A stretch of DNA of 64,000 nucleotides, from the NCBI GenBank assembly GCA_002311665.1, contig DBYX01000001.1:1-64000 (forward strand). The letters run 5' to 3'. The translations under genes and the position numbers were made by a program. The number at the start of each line of letters is the position of its first letter. Within the stretch, counting starts at the first letter, position 1. Below, in pieces: positions 7,978-16,028 of the stretch. The stretch is from Lachnoclostridium sp. UBA1175 (GTDB lineage Bacteria; Bacillota; Clostridia; Lachnospirales; Lachnospiraceae). The notes below the pieces were generated by a model. That model was not told the DNA's origin. It did no database searches and saw nothing but the letters and a program-made list of their open reading frames with translations.

Positions 7978-8006
7978 TTGACTTTTCCATTCTTTTATGG
8001 TATTTT
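7978..8006 (+). promoter_or_regulatory. Promoter of the second tRNA array
   Basis: TTGACT (7978-7983), a 17-base spacer and TATTTT (8001-8006) preceded by TGG as an extended -10, just upstream of tRNA-Pro. Confidence 0.75.
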
Positions 8007-8023
8007 GATTATCGTTTCTGATA

Positions 8024-8098
<75 letters not shown>

Positions 8099-8123
8099 TC
8101 CAAAGTAAAACCCCGTTGATTTT

Positions 8124-8194
8124 GCGGGTGTAGTTCAATGGTAGAACACTAGCCTTCCAAGCTAGACACGTGGGTTCGATTCCCATCACCCGCT
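8124..8194 (+). tRNA. tRNA-Gly (TCC)
   Basis: The acceptor GCGGGTG/CACCCGC is perfect. The anticodon stem CTAGC/GCTAG encloses CTTCCAA, giving anticodon TCC. Confidence 0.95.
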
Positions 8195-8238
8195 TCATCG
8201 AGCGGTGCACACACTGCTCGTATGTTTTTGTCAGTTGT

Positions 8239-8312
8239 GTGCCAGTAGCTCAGTTGGATAGAGCAACGGCCTTCTAAGCCGTGTGTCGGGGGTTCGAATC
8301 CCTTCTGGCACA
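8239..8312 (+). tRNA. tRNA-Arg (TCT)
   Basis: The acceptor GTGCCAG/CTGGCAC is perfect. The anticodon stem ACGGC/GCCGT encloses CTTCTAA, giving anticodon TCT. Confidence 0.95.
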
Positions 8313-8341
8313 TTTCCGGTAAGGAAAAGAAAGTTTGATAT

Positions 8342-8416
8342 GGTGGGTATAGCGCAGCTGGTTAGCGCGCCAGATTGTGGCTCTGGAGGCCTTGGGTTCG
8401 AATCCCAATATCCACC
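8342..8416 (+). tRNA. tRNA-His (GTG)
   Basis: The acceptor includes the extra G(-1) opposite the C discriminator that is unique to tRNA-His. The anticodon stem CCAGA/TCTGG encloses TTGTGGC, giving anticodon GTG. Confidence 0.95.
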
Positions 8417-8422
8417 CTGCGG

Positions 8423-8456
8423 AAGCCTATCGGGAGACCGACAGGCTTTTCGTTTT
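8423..8456 (+). terminator. Terminator inside the second tRNA array
   Basis: AAGCCT and TCGG (8423-8433) pair with CCGA and AGGCTT (8438-8448) around a GAGA loop, followed by TTCGTTTT. It separates tRNA-His from tRNA-Gln. Confidence 0.7.
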
Positions 8457-8506
8457 ATCCGGGGGACGCGCGGCGTGCTCCGAAAGCCGCCGTAAGCGGT
8501 TTGTCC

Positions 8507-8578
8507 TGGGCCATCGCCAAGCGGTAAGGCACAGGGTTTTGATCCCTGCATCCGCTGGTTCGAATCCAGCTGGCCCAG
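8507..8578 (+). tRNA. tRNA-Gln (TTG)
   Basis: The acceptor TGGGCCA/TGGCCCA is perfect, starting with the unusual T-A pair typical of tRNA-Gln. The anticodon stem CAGGG/CCCTG encloses TTTTGAT, giving TTG. Confidence 0.95.
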
Positions 8579-8591
8579 TCATTGCGGACGG

Positions 8592-8624
8592 GAGCGTTTC
8601 AAGTTTCTTGAGACGCTCTTTTTT
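8592..8624 (+). terminator. Terminator after tRNA-Gln
   Basis: GAGCGTTTCAAG (8592-8603) pairs with CTTGAGACGCTC (8607-8618) with one mismatch or wobble, followed by six T. Confidence 0.88.
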
Positions 8625-8724
8625 CGTGCGTCGCAGTGTAAACGGAGTGTTTACGGAGTTTTTTGCATTTTGCGAAAAATAAATGAAAAAATGTGAAAAT
8701 AGTAGTGCATTTTGCGGCCTTTTG

Positions 8725-8733
8725 TGGTATTAT
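8725..8733 (+). promoter_or_regulatory. Probable extended -10 promoter of the SPFH gene set
   Basis: TGG followed by TATTAT (8728-8733) forms an extended -10. No convincing -35 lies 17 bases upstream, so the call rests on the -10 and on position. Confidence 0.45.
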
Positions 8734-8811
8734 ATGCCTTGGAATGTAATTCGTATTTACATTTTCCGCGCGCTCGCGTGCGGGCAAATAAAGATAAAGG
8801 AGAAAAAGAGT

Positions 8812-10113
8812 ATGGGACTTATCAGTGCACTTGTAGGTTCCGCCGGCGGCGTATTGGCGGATCAGTGGAAGGAATTCTTCTATTGTGAGGCAATGCCTTT
8901 CGACGTATTGATGAAGAAGGGTGAAAAGGTTGTCGGAGGACGCAGCTCCAACACCAAGGGATCGGACAATATTATCTCGGCCGGATCGAAGATCGCGGTT
9001 GCGGACGGTCAGTGTATGGTCATTGTGGAGCAGGGCAAGATCGTTGAGGTCTGCGCAGAGCCCGGTGAGTTCATTTACGATACCTCGAGCGAGCCCAGCA
9101 TTTTCTACGGCGGCCTCGGCAAGGGTATTCTGAATACCTTCAAGCAGATCGGCAAGCGTTTCACCTTCGGCGGTGACACCGGCAAGGATCAGAGAGTTTA
9201 CTATTTCAATACCAAGGAATTGATGGACAACAAGTTCGGTACGAACAACCCGATCCCGTTCCGCGTATGCGACGCGCGTGTCAACCTTGACATCGACGTT
9301 GACCTTCGCCTGAACGGTGTGTATTCCTACCGTATCGCGGACCCGCTTCTGTTCTACACGAACGTTTGCGCGAATGTTCCGAACGAGTTCCGTCGTTCCG
9401 AGATCGATATGCAGCTCAAGACCGAGTTCGTGAGCGCTCTTCAGCCCGCACTTGCGAAGCTGTCCGCGCTTCAGATGCGTCCGAGCGACATCCCGGCTCA
9501 TGCTGAGGAACTGTCCGAGGCGATGAACGAAGTCCTCTCGAAGAAGTGGGGCGAGATCCGCGGTCTTGCAGTCGTCAATGTTGCAATGAACCCGATCACG
9601 CTGACTCCCGAGGATGCTGCAATGATCAAGGCTGCTCAGAAGACGGCTATGTACATGGATCCTTCCATCGCGATCGCTTCGCGCGTGGAGGCTACCAACA
9701 CCGCTATGGTGGATGCTGCGAACAACGCCGGCGGCGCTGCTGTCGGTATGGTAGGCGTAGGCATGGTGAACCAGATGGGCGGCAACGACATCGCGAGCCT
9801 CACGGCTCTGAACGCTCAGCAGCAGGCAGCGGCTCCGGCAGCTACCTGGACCTGCTCCTGCGGCAACAAGGTTGACGAGAAATTCGGTTTCTGCCCTCAG
9901 TGCGGCAACAAGAAGCCCGCTCCGGCTGGCACCTGGACTTGCCCCGGCTGCGGTAAGCCCGTGGACGGCGCGTTCAACTTCTGCCCGAACTGCGGCGGTA
10001 AGAAGCCCGCGGCAGCGGCTCCTGCCGTATGTGCAAACTGCGGCGCTCCGGCTCCGGATCCGGCGAACCCTCCGAAGTTCTGCCCGAGCTGCGGTAAGCC
10101 TTTCAGCGGCTGA
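8812..10113 (+). CDS. SPFH-domain protein with C-terminal zinc ribbons (YdjI-like)
   Basis: This 433-residue protein begins with a virion-core-like SPFH/Band 7 domain over roughly residues 1-320, recognisable from the YdjI type of start (QWKEFFYCEAMPFDVLMKKG). An Ala/Gly-rich linker with possible membrane-inserting helix follows. The last 90 residues hold three zinc ribbons: CSCG/CPQCG, CPGCG/CPNCG and CANCG/CPSCG. The start at 8812 has AAAGGAG nine bases upstream. SPFH proteins form membrane scaffolds. In B. subtilis the homologue works with YdjG and YdjH to bring PspA to stressed membranes, and the next two genes here resemble YdjG and YdjH. Confidence 0.88.
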   Translation: MGLISALVGSAGGVLADQWKEFFYCEAMPFDVLMKKGEKVVGGRSSNTKGSDNIISAGSKIAVADGQCMVIVEQGKIVEVCAEPGEFIYDTSSEPSIFYGGLGKGILNTFKQIGKRFTFGGDTGKDQRVYYFNTKELMDNKFGTNNPIPFRVCDARVNLDIDVDLRLNGVYSYRIADPLLFYTNVCANVPNEFRRSEIDMQLKTEFVSALQPALAKLSALQMRPSDIPAHAEELSEAMNEVLSKKWGEIRGLAVVNVAMNPITLTPEDAAMIKAAQKTAMYMDPSIAIASRVEATNTAMVDAANNAGGAAVGMVGVGMVNQMGGNDIASLTALNAQQQAAAPAATWTCSCGNKVDEKFGFCPQCGNKKPAPAGTWTCPGCGKPVDGAFNFCPNCGGKKPAAAAPAVCANCGAPAPDPANPPKFCPSCGKPFSG

Positions 10114-10198
10114 TCGTCGGTTGCGGCAGGGGACGGTTGTCGGAATGCCGGCAACGGTTTCCGTGTCCTGACAGACTGAGCCCGTAAAGGGATATTGA

Positions 10199-10233
10199 CT
10201 GCGGAAGCGCCGGCGCGTGCGGTGCTTCCGCAG
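10199..10233 (+). other. Intercistronic stem-loop
   Basis: CTGCGGAAGC (10199-10208) pairs perfectly with GCTTCCGCAG (10224-10233). It has no T run, so it looks more like an mRNA processing or stability element than a terminator. Confidence 0.6.
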
Positions 10234-10270
10234 ATGTTTGCAAAAAGAAGTATTGATTTCGGAGGAAACT

Positions 10271-11356
10271 ATGGACAACGTTCAGGGCTACAAATGCCTG
10301 TGCTGCGGATCTCCTCTCGTGTGGAATGCAGAGGGACAGATCTGGAAATGCACCTCCTGCGACAACACCTACAGCCTTGACACGCTGCAGGCGGCGCAGC
10401 AGTCGGAGCAGGCCGCGGCTACCCAGACGGACGCGATCAACTGGAAAGAATACAATGTCAGCGAGATGATCACCGAGATGGTATCGTACACCTGCCCTTC
10501 GTGCGGCGGCGAGATCCTTGTCGACGGCACCGTCGCTGCGAGCCGTTGCCCTTACTGCGACAACGTTGCGATCATGCAGCCGCAGGTCACGGGCATGGTC
10601 AAGCCGGACTATATCATTCCGTTCAAGCTGACCAAGGACGATGCGAAGAAAGCGCTTCTGAAGTTCTACCAGGGCAAGAAGCTGCTTCCCGACCGCTTCT
10701 CTGAGGCGAACCATATGGACGAGATCACCGGCATTTATGTTCCGTTCTGGCTGTTTGACTGCGAGACCAGCGCGGATATGACATTTGACGCGACGACGGT
10801 CACCAAATGGCGCGATTCCGCGTACGACAACACCAAGATCGACCATTATCTCCTTCAGCGAAGCGGAACGCTCCGCTTTGAGAAGGTTCCCGTGGACGGT
10901 TCCGTCCGCATGGACGACGCGTTCATGGACGCGATCGAGCCTTACGACTACTCGGATATGGTGCCGTTCAATCAGGCATATCTCTCCGGTTTTGTTGCGA
11001 ACAAGCCCGATGTCGACGTGCAGGCGAGTCTTCCGCGCGCAAATGAGCGCGTGATCAACAGCACGGTCGCGGCGTTTCAGCAGACGGTATCCGGCTATGT
11101 GTCGATCACACCGAAGTCCCGCAGGGTCGAGGCTCACGAGGGTACCATCAAGTACGCGATGCTGCCCGTATGGCTTCTGACGACGCGGTACCTCGACCAG
11201 GTATACACTTTTGCGATGAACGGGCAGACCGGCAAGCTGGTCGGCACGCTTCCCGTCGATGAGGGCAAGTACAAGAAGTGTCTGTACACCCGTATGGCCA
11301 TCATTGCATTGATCGCCATCGTTCTGACGGCGCTGATCGGAGGTGTGTTCCGATGA
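10271..11356 (+). CDS. TFIIB-type zinc-ribbon membrane protein (YdjG-like)
   Basis: This 361-residue protein starts with two zinc ribbons, CLCCGSP/CTSCDN and CPSCGGE/CPYCDN, in roughly the first 105 residues. The second is preceded by a segment typical of the TFIIB zinc-ribbon proteins of the YdjG group. A long region without recognised motifs follows, and a single hydrophobic segment at the C-terminus (AIIALIAIVLTALIGGV) anchors it in the membrane, leaving the bulk in the cytoplasm. GGAGG is five bases before the ATG at 10271. Its stop overlaps the start of the next gene (ATGA), which implies coupled translation with the TPM protein. Confidence 0.85.
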   Translation: MDNVQGYKCLCCGSPLVWNAEGQIWKCTSCDNTYSLDTLQAAQQSEQAAATQTDAINWKEYNVSEMITEMVSYTCPSCGGEILVDGTVAASRCPYCDNVAIMQPQVTGMVKPDYIIPFKLTKDDAKKALLKFYQGKKLLPDRFSEANHMDEITGIYVPFWLFDCETSADMTFDATTVTKWRDSAYDNTKIDHYLLQRSGTLRFEKVPVDGSVRMDDAFMDAIEPYDYSDMVPFNQAYLSGFVANKPDVDVQASLPRANERVINSTVAAFQQTVSGYVSITPKSRRVEAHEGTIKYAMLPVWLLTTRYLDQVYTFAMNGQTGKLVGTLPVDEGKYKKCLYTRMAIIALIAIVLTALIGGVFR

Positions 11357-12207
11357 AGAAGAGAATCTTAACGGTCCTGCTTTGCCTTGCAACAGTGATG
11401 CTCTTTATGCTCGGAGTTTCCGCGGCGGATGACGTGGATTCCAAGCGCGTGTTCGACGACAAGGGATACCTGAGCGACAACGAGGCTGAGAAACTGCAGG
11501 AACACATCAAGAGAATTCAGGACGAATACCAGTTTGATGTCGTGATCCGGATCGCTGAGATCGCGGATCTTCCGTACACGTCTCTCGAGGCATTCACGGA
11601 TGACTATTACGACACGAACATCAACGGCAAATACAAATTCGGCAAGGACGGTCTGCTGATCTTCCTGAACATGTATGAGGATGACGACGGCCGCGACTAC
11701 TGGCTCAACGGCTGCGGCGAGCACGGAGCTGTCTGGTTCGACAATTATTTCATAAACTATGTCGGCAAGAAAACCTCTTTCACGAGCCGTCTCGGGAACG
11801 GAAGATACTACGAAGCGCTCGATGAAGTGCTGGATCTCACGGAGGTCTTCCTCAAGCAGGCTGCGACGGGCAAACCGTACAGTGACTCCAATCCGTACAA
11901 GATCCCGATGTCCAAGAAGAAGTTCGCGATCCTGGCTCTGATCGAGGTCGGCGTCGGCTGGCTGTTCGGCAAGGGCTACGCGAGCAGACTTCGTGCGAGC
12001 ATGAACACGGCGATCAAGCGCACGGAGGCGACGGAGTACATCGACAAGAGCAGTTTCACGATCACCGGATCGTCGGATATGTTCCTCTACTCCAACGTGA
12101 CGCGCACACCGATCCCCACGGAGACACGCTCCGGCGGCGGAAGCGGAAGCAGTGTTCACACCTCGAGCGGCGGAAATCTGCACAGCGGCGGAGGCGGACA
12201 TTTCTAA
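11353..12207 (+). CDS. TPM-domain membrane protein (YdjH/YgcG-like)
   Basis: This 284-residue protein has a signal peptide or anchor (residues 5-26), then a TPM domain (about 30-170) beginning RVFDDKGYLSDNEAEKLQ. One hydrophobic segment follows near 185-200, and a C-terminal tail rich in Gly, Ser and His ends GGGGHF, as in many TPM/YgcG proteins. TPM domains lie outside the membrane and assist assembly or repair of membrane complexes; phosphatase activity has been proposed for some. The start ATG overlaps the stop of the upstream gene, and a strong terminator follows, so the three genes 8812-12207 form one unit. Confidence 0.85.
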   Translation: MKKRILTVLLCLATVMLFMLGVSAADDVDSKRVFDDKGYLSDNEAEKLQEHIKRIQDEYQFDVVIRIAEIADLPYTSLEAFTDDYYDTNINGKYKFGKDGLLIFLNMYEDDDGRDYWLNGCGEHGAVWFDNYFINYVGKKTSFTSRLGNGRYYEALDEVLDLTEVFLKQAATGKPYSDSNPYKIPMSKKKFAILALIEVGVGWLFGKGYASRLRASMNTAIKRTEATEYIDKSSFTITGSSDMFLYSNVTRTPIPTETRSGGGSGSSVHTSSGGNLHSGGGGHF

Positions 12208-12262
12208 GAGAACCGAGCGGCGGCCGGGGTGCCCGGACAGCGCTTCGGGAACGGATTTTACG

Positions 12263-12307
12263 ACAAAAAAGAGTCCCTTGACATCCTCGCGATGTCAAGG
12301 GATTTTT
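12263..12307. terminator. Bidirectional terminator
   Basis: TCCCTTGACATC (12274-12285) and GATGTCAAGGGA (12291-12302) form a perfect 12-bp stem. Five T follow on the plus strand, and an A run before it gives T on the minus strand. It ends both the TPM gene and the reverse tRNA-Leu. Confidence 0.9.
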
Positions 12308-12310
12308 GCA

Positions 12311-12390
12311 TGCACCTGACAGGACTTGAACCTGCACCCTCGCGGACTGGAACCTAAATCCAGCGTGTCTGCCAATTCCACCACAGGTGC
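12311..12390 (-). tRNA. tRNA-Leu (TAG)
   Basis: On the minus strand the acceptor GCACCTG/CAGGTGC is perfect. The anticodon stem CTGGA/TCCAG encloses TTTAGGT, giving anticodon TAG. The variable arm is shorter than in the TAA tRNA-Leu at 1237. The discriminator is A. Confidence 0.93.
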
Positions 12391-12416
12391 GTCTGCCGCT
12401 TTTATGCAGCTTTTGT

Positions 12417-12445
12417 ATTGTAGCACGGCGGTGCGGGAAAGTCAA
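12417..12445 (-). promoter_or_regulatory. Promoter of reverse tRNA-Leu
   Basis: On the minus strand TTGACT (12440-12445) and TACAAT (12417-12422) have a 17-base spacer. The -35 is only six bases from the -35 of the divergent citrate synthase promoter. Confidence 0.85.
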
Positions 12446-12451
12446 TTTCCC

Positions 12452-12481
12452 TTGACACGCAATGTCGCGTTCGTGTATCAT
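12452..12481 (+). promoter_or_regulatory. Promoter of citrate synthase
   Basis: TTGACA (12452-12457) and TATCAT (12476-12481) are separated by 18 bases. The two divergent -35 boxes form a small inverted repeat, GTCAA-TTTCCC-TTGAC. Confidence 0.75.
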
Positions 12482-12496
12482 AGTAACATATATCTT

Positions 12497-12583
12497 GTCT
12501 TCCGAACGGTAGCACGGAGCCCGGGAAACTCCGCAAATGGGGGAACGGAAGACTTTGAAAATGCTGATTTTATCGGCATTTTC
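12497..12583 (+). promoter_or_regulatory. Structured 5' leader of citrate synthase
   Basis: The leader of about 125 bases folds by eye into a closed stem GTCTTCCG (12497-12504)/CGGAAGAC (12546-12553) enclosing a hairpin CGGAG/CTCCG (12515-12533), followed by a second hairpin GAAAATGC/GCATTTTC (12557-12583). The unpaired bases of the first module are purine-rich. I do not recognise it as a known riboswitch class. Confidence 0.45.
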
Positions 12584-12612
12584 CGTGAAAGTGTCAGTGG
12601 AGGAGGTAGTCT

Positions 12613-13983
12613 ATGGCGGGTAAGAAAATTGATTATTCGGCAATCACGAAAGAGATCACGGCGTACTCGGAACTGTGCGTCAGTAACAGCAATATCGATC
12701 CGGCGCTGTATGAGCGTTATGATGTGAAGAGGGGACTTCGGGACTTAAACGGAAAGGGTGTTCTGACGGGTTTGACGGAGATCTCGGAGATCCGTGCGAC
12801 GCAGATCGTGGACGGGGAGAGCGTTCCCTGTCGCGGCTCGCTGTTTTATCGCGGCTACAATGTGGAGCATTTGATCGGCGGCGCGAAGGCCGACGGACGG
12901 TTCGGCTTCGAGGAGGTTATCTATCTGCTCCTGTTCGGGCAGCTGCCCACTGCGGGAGAGTTGAGTGAGTTCTGCAAGGTTCTGGCCAAATACCGTTCGC
13001 TTCCGTCGTCGTTCGTGCGCGACGTCATCATGAAGAAGCCGAGTCCCGATATGATGAATATGCTCTCAAAGTGTGTTCTCACACTGTATTCATACGACAC
13101 GAACGCGGACGACACATCCCTTCCGAACGTGTTGCGGCAGTGTCTTCAGCTGATCTCCATGTTCCCGATGATCTCGGTCTACGGGTATATGGCATACCAG
13201 TACTACAACAAGACCGGCGACCTGGTGATCCACAAGCCGAAGGCGAATCTTTCGATGGCGGAAAATATCCTCCACATGCTCCGGACGGACAGCAAATACA
13301 CGGAGCTGGAGGCGAAGGTTCTCGACGCGGCGCTGATCCTGCACGCGGAGCACGGCGGCGGTAACAACTCGACATTTACCACGCACGTGGTCACGTCCTC
13401 CGGGACGGACACGTACTCGGCGATCGCGGCGGCTCTCGGCTCGCTGAAGGGGCCGAAGCACGGCGGCGCCAACCGCAAGGTTGTGCAGATGTTCGCGGAT
13501 ATGAAGGAGCAGGTGAACGACTGGACGGACGACGAGGAAGTCGGAACGTACTTAAAGGCGCTGCTCCACAAGGAGGCGTTCGACCGCGCCGGGCTCATCT
13601 ACGGCATCGGTCACGCGATCTATTCGCTGTCCGATCCGCGTGCGGTGCTGTTCCGCAGCTTCGTGGAGAGACTCTCGGTCGAGAAGGGCAGGGAGGACGA
13701 GTTCGCACTCTATGCGAAGGTGGAGGAACTCGCGCCGAAGATCATCGCTGAGGAGCGACGCATGTACAAGGGCGTCAGCGCCAACGTGGACTTTTTCAGC
13801 GGATTTGCCTACGATATGCTGAACCTTCCGGAGGATCTGTACACGCCGATCTTCGCGATCGCGCGCATCGCCGGATGGAGCGCACACCGGATGGAGGAAC
13901 TGATCAACGCGAGCAAGATCATCCGCCCGGCGTACAAGAGCGTTTCCGAGGAGCGGGAGTACGTGCCGCTCAGGGACCGCTGA
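12613..13983 (+). CDS. gltA: Citrate synthase
   Basis: This 456-residue enzyme condenses acetyl-CoA and oxaloacetate to citrate. In fermentative Clostridia that step mainly supplies 2-oxoglutarate for glutamate. The three catalytic regions are present: HAEHGGGNNSTF (substrate His), GPKHGGAN with GIGHAIYSLSDPRA (second His), and NVDFFSGF (catalytic Asp). The N-terminal extension of about 45 residues is usual for the Lachnospiraceae type. GGAGG lies six bases before the ATG. Aconitase and isocitrate dehydrogenase are not adjacent. A divergent promoter, a structured leader and a terminator make it a single-gene unit. Confidence 0.95.
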   Translation: MAGKKIDYSAITKEITAYSELCVSNSNIDPALYERYDVKRGLRDLNGKGVLTGLTEISEIRATQIVDGESVPCRGSLFYRGYNVEHLIGGAKADGRFGFEEVIYLLLFGQLPTAGELSEFCKVLAKYRSLPSSFVRDVIMKKPSPDMMNMLSKCVLTLYSYDTNADDTSLPNVLRQCLQLISMFPMISVYGYMAYQYYNKTGDLVIHKPKANLSMAENILHMLRTDSKYTELEAKVLDAALILHAEHGGGNNSTFTTHVVTSSGTDTYSAIAAALGSLKGPKHGGANRKVVQMFADMKEQVNDWTDDEEVGTYLKALLHKEAFDRAGLIYGIGHAIYSLSDPRAVLFRSFVERLSVEKGREDEFALYAKVEELAPKIIAEERRMYKGVSANVDFFSGFAYDMLNLPEDLYTPIFAIARIAGWSAHRMEELINASKIIRPAYKSVSEEREYVPLRDR

Positions 13984-14020
13984 GAAAAGAGACATCCGTC
14001 ACGGACGGAGCGGTGAAGAG

Positions 14021-14060
14021 ACAGAAAACGGGCCGGCAGGATTCCTGCCGACCCGTTGTT
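14021..14060. terminator. Bidirectional terminator between convergent genes
   Basis: AACGGGCCGGCAGGA (14027-14041) pairs with TCCTGCCGACCCGTT (14043-14057) with one mismatch. T-rich flanks occur on both strands, serving citrate synthase and the reverse DUF6171 gene. Confidence 0.85.
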
Positions 14061-14064
14061 TGCG

Positions 14065-14337
14065 TTATTCGGTTTGCGACCAGCGGTCGGGAATGCCGGG
14101 ACAGTCGTTGCCGACGATCGCCGCACGGTAGAGCACGAAGCACCCGCACAGCCGGCACATTCCGCCGGAAAGTTCCGGACAGCCGTCGCAGACGGCGAGC
14201 CGCCGGGTGTACACCGCATCGGGAGTCCGTCGGTCGGGCTCGACAGCGTCGATGTAGTCCCTCAGCTTCGCCATGACCTCGGCCTCGTCGAGGCCCTCGA
14301 TCAGGCAGCGCCGGCAGGGGATCTTAACGGTGCCCAT
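14065..14337 (-). CDS. DUF6171 family Cys-rich small protein
   Basis: This 90-residue protein has a conserved set of cysteines: CRRC near residue 8, then CDGC, CRLCGC and a late C before P-x-x-P-D-x-W. This is the pattern of the DUF6171 family, which is found mainly in Clostridia. The CxxC pairs suggest binding of zinc or an iron-sulfur cluster, and the function is unknown. Its ATG begins one base after the stop of the arabinofuranosidase gene, so translation is probably coupled. Confidence 0.8.
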   Translation of the reverse strand: MGTVKIPCRRCLIEGLDEAEVMAKLRDYIDAVEPDRRTPDAVYTRRLAVCDGCPELSGGMCRLCGCFVLYRAAIVGNDCPGIPDRWSQTE

Positions 14338-14338
14338 A

Positions 14339-15820
14339 TCACTTCGTGAACGTCAGCGTCACGACGCTGCAAGGCGGCAGCTTGACGGTGCAGTGCTTGT
14401 CGTCGAGCACGCAGTCCTTGAACACCGTGTCGGTAACCTCGTTCGGGTTGTCGAACGAGTTGTAAGCGCGCACATTGTCGGTCAGGATGCGGCCGGTCCA
14501 GCATGCGTACGCCTCGTCGAGATCCGTGTCGAGGGAGTAGGTATTCGTGAGGCTCGCGTTCGCAAGGGTGATGTTGAGAGCATTGTCCTTCACGGAAGCG
14601 GAAACGCTGACCTCCGCGAAATCGCCGCCCTCGTGCTTGACAAAGGTGTCCTCCAACTCGGATTCTACAAGCGTAGAACCTTGATGAGGCTTGAACATCG
14701 AGAATACATAGTAGGTCGGCGTCTTGATCATCTTCGCGCCCTCCGTGAGCACCACGGACTGAAGCACGTTGACAACCTGCGCGATGTTGGCCATCGGGAT
14801 ACGGTCGGCGCGGTTGTTGAAAATGTTGAGGTTGAGAGCGGCAACGATCGCGTCGCGCATCGTATTCTGCTGATAGAGGAATCCGGGGTTGCTGCCCGGC
14901 TCAACATTGTACCAGCAGCCCCACTCGTCGACGACGAGACCGATCCTGTGCTCCGGATCGTACTTGTCCATGATCGCGAGGTGCTTGTCGATGATGCCCT
15001 CGATGCGAAGCGTGTGGAAGATCGTAGAGCAGTAGTCCTCGTTGGTGAAGCCCGTCGCCGATCCCTTGTTGTTCCAGTCGCCGTGGCAGATCGTGTAATA
15101 GTGAAGGGCGATGGCGTTCGTGAGGAACGGGTTGAGCATCTGCATGAACTTCTCGGTCCAGTTGTAATCGTCGCCGTTCGGGCCGCACGCGATGCGGTAG
15201 AGGCGGTTGTCACCGTAGTTCTTCGCAAAGGAGGAGTAGCGGCGGTACTCGCTCGCATAATATTCCGGCGTCATATTGCCGCCGCAGCCCCAGTTCTCAT
15301 TGCCGATGCCGAGGTACTTCAGCTTCCAGGGCTCCTCGCGGCCGTTCTTCTTGCGGAGATCGGTCATCGGGGAGACGTTCGAGGAGGTCATATACTCAAC
15401 CCACTCGGAGAGCTCGCGCACCGTGCCGCTTCCGACGTTGCCGCAGATGTAGGGCTCGCACTCGAGCTGGCGGCAGAGCTCCATGAATTCGTGCGTACCG
15501 AAGCTGTTGTCCTCGGTCACGCCGCCCCAGTTCGTGTTGATCATCGTCGCACGCTCGTCCTTCGTGCCGATGCCGTTCTTCCAGTGATACTCGTCGGCAA
15601 AGCAGCCGCCCGGCCAGCGCAGCACCGGGATCCCCATCTCCTTCAGTGCCGACACGACATCGTCGCGCATACCCTCATGGTTCGGAATGGGAGAGTCCTT
15701 GGACACGAACAGTCCGTTGTAGATGCATCGTCCCAGATGCTCCGAAAAATGTCCGTAGATCTCCTTGTTGATGATCGCCCCTTGTTTTTTTGTACGAATC
15801 GATAATTTCTTTTTGATCAC
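14339..15820 (-). CDS. Alpha-L-arabinofuranosidase, GH51
   Basis: This 493-residue enzyme releases arabinose from arabinoxylan and arabinan oligosaccharides. It has no signal peptide, so it acts in the cytoplasm on imported oligosaccharides. The acid/base Glu is in GIGNENWGCGG (E175), and the nucleophile Glu is in VVDEWGCWYN (E299). The N-terminal YGHFSEHLGRCIYNGL and the LRWPGGCFAD segment are typical of GH51. The start is a GTG at 15818-15820 with AGGAGG eight bases upstream. A promoter with a 17-base spacer lies at 15886-15914. DUF6171 follows in the same transcript. Confidence 0.95.
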   Translation of the reverse strand: MIKKKLSIRTKKQGAIINKEIYGHFSEHLGRCIYNGLFVSKDSPIPNHEGMRDDVVSALKEMGIPVLRWPGGCFADEYHWKNGIGTKDERATMINTNWGGVTEDNSFGTHEFMELCRQLECEPYICGNVGSGTVRELSEWVEYMTSSNVSPMTDLRKKNGREEPWKLKYLGIGNENWGCGGNMTPEYYASEYRRYSSFAKNYGDNRLYRIACGPNGDDYNWTEKFMQMLNPFLTNAIALHYYTICHGDWNNKGSATGFTNEDYCSTIFHTLRIEGIIDKHLAIMDKYDPEHRIGLVVDEWGCWYNVEPGSNPGFLYQQNTMRDAIVAALNLNIFNNRADRIPMANIAQVVNVLQSVVLTEGAKMIKTPTYYVFSMFKPHQGSTLVESELEDTFVKHEGGDFAEVSVSASVKDNALNITLANASLTNTYSLDTDLDEAYACWTGRILTDNVRAYNSFDNPNEVTDTVFKDCVLDDKHCTVKLPPCSVVTLTFTK

Positions 15821-15885
15821 TCTGTTTTCCTCCTTTTATCTCCCGGGTGCACAGCCCGTACCGGGGCAGCGCAGCCTCTCTCTAC

Positions 15886-15914
15886 AGGATATCGTATCCG
15901 ACGGAAAAAGACAA
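15886..15914 (-). promoter_or_regulatory. Probable promoter of the GH51 gene
   Basis: On the minus strand TTGTCT (15909-15914) and TATCCT (15886-15891) have a 17-base spacer. The leader to the GTG start is about 60 bases. Confidence 0.6.
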
Positions 15915-16028
15915 TTGCTTTTTCTGCATTTTCCGCGTTGCGCAATGGATTTTTTTGGCTTTCGCGGGAAGGCGCGGGGGCCGCTTACGAGGCGTGTCGA
16001 AAAAGTTGCAAAAAGCGTCGGAAAATGT

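Noticed and set aside
14273..15805. Plus-strand frame of 510 codons opposite the GH51 gene
   Set aside because: The GH51 product is unmistakable on the minus strand; the plus frame is Val/Arg/Leu-rich shadow sequence without motifs.
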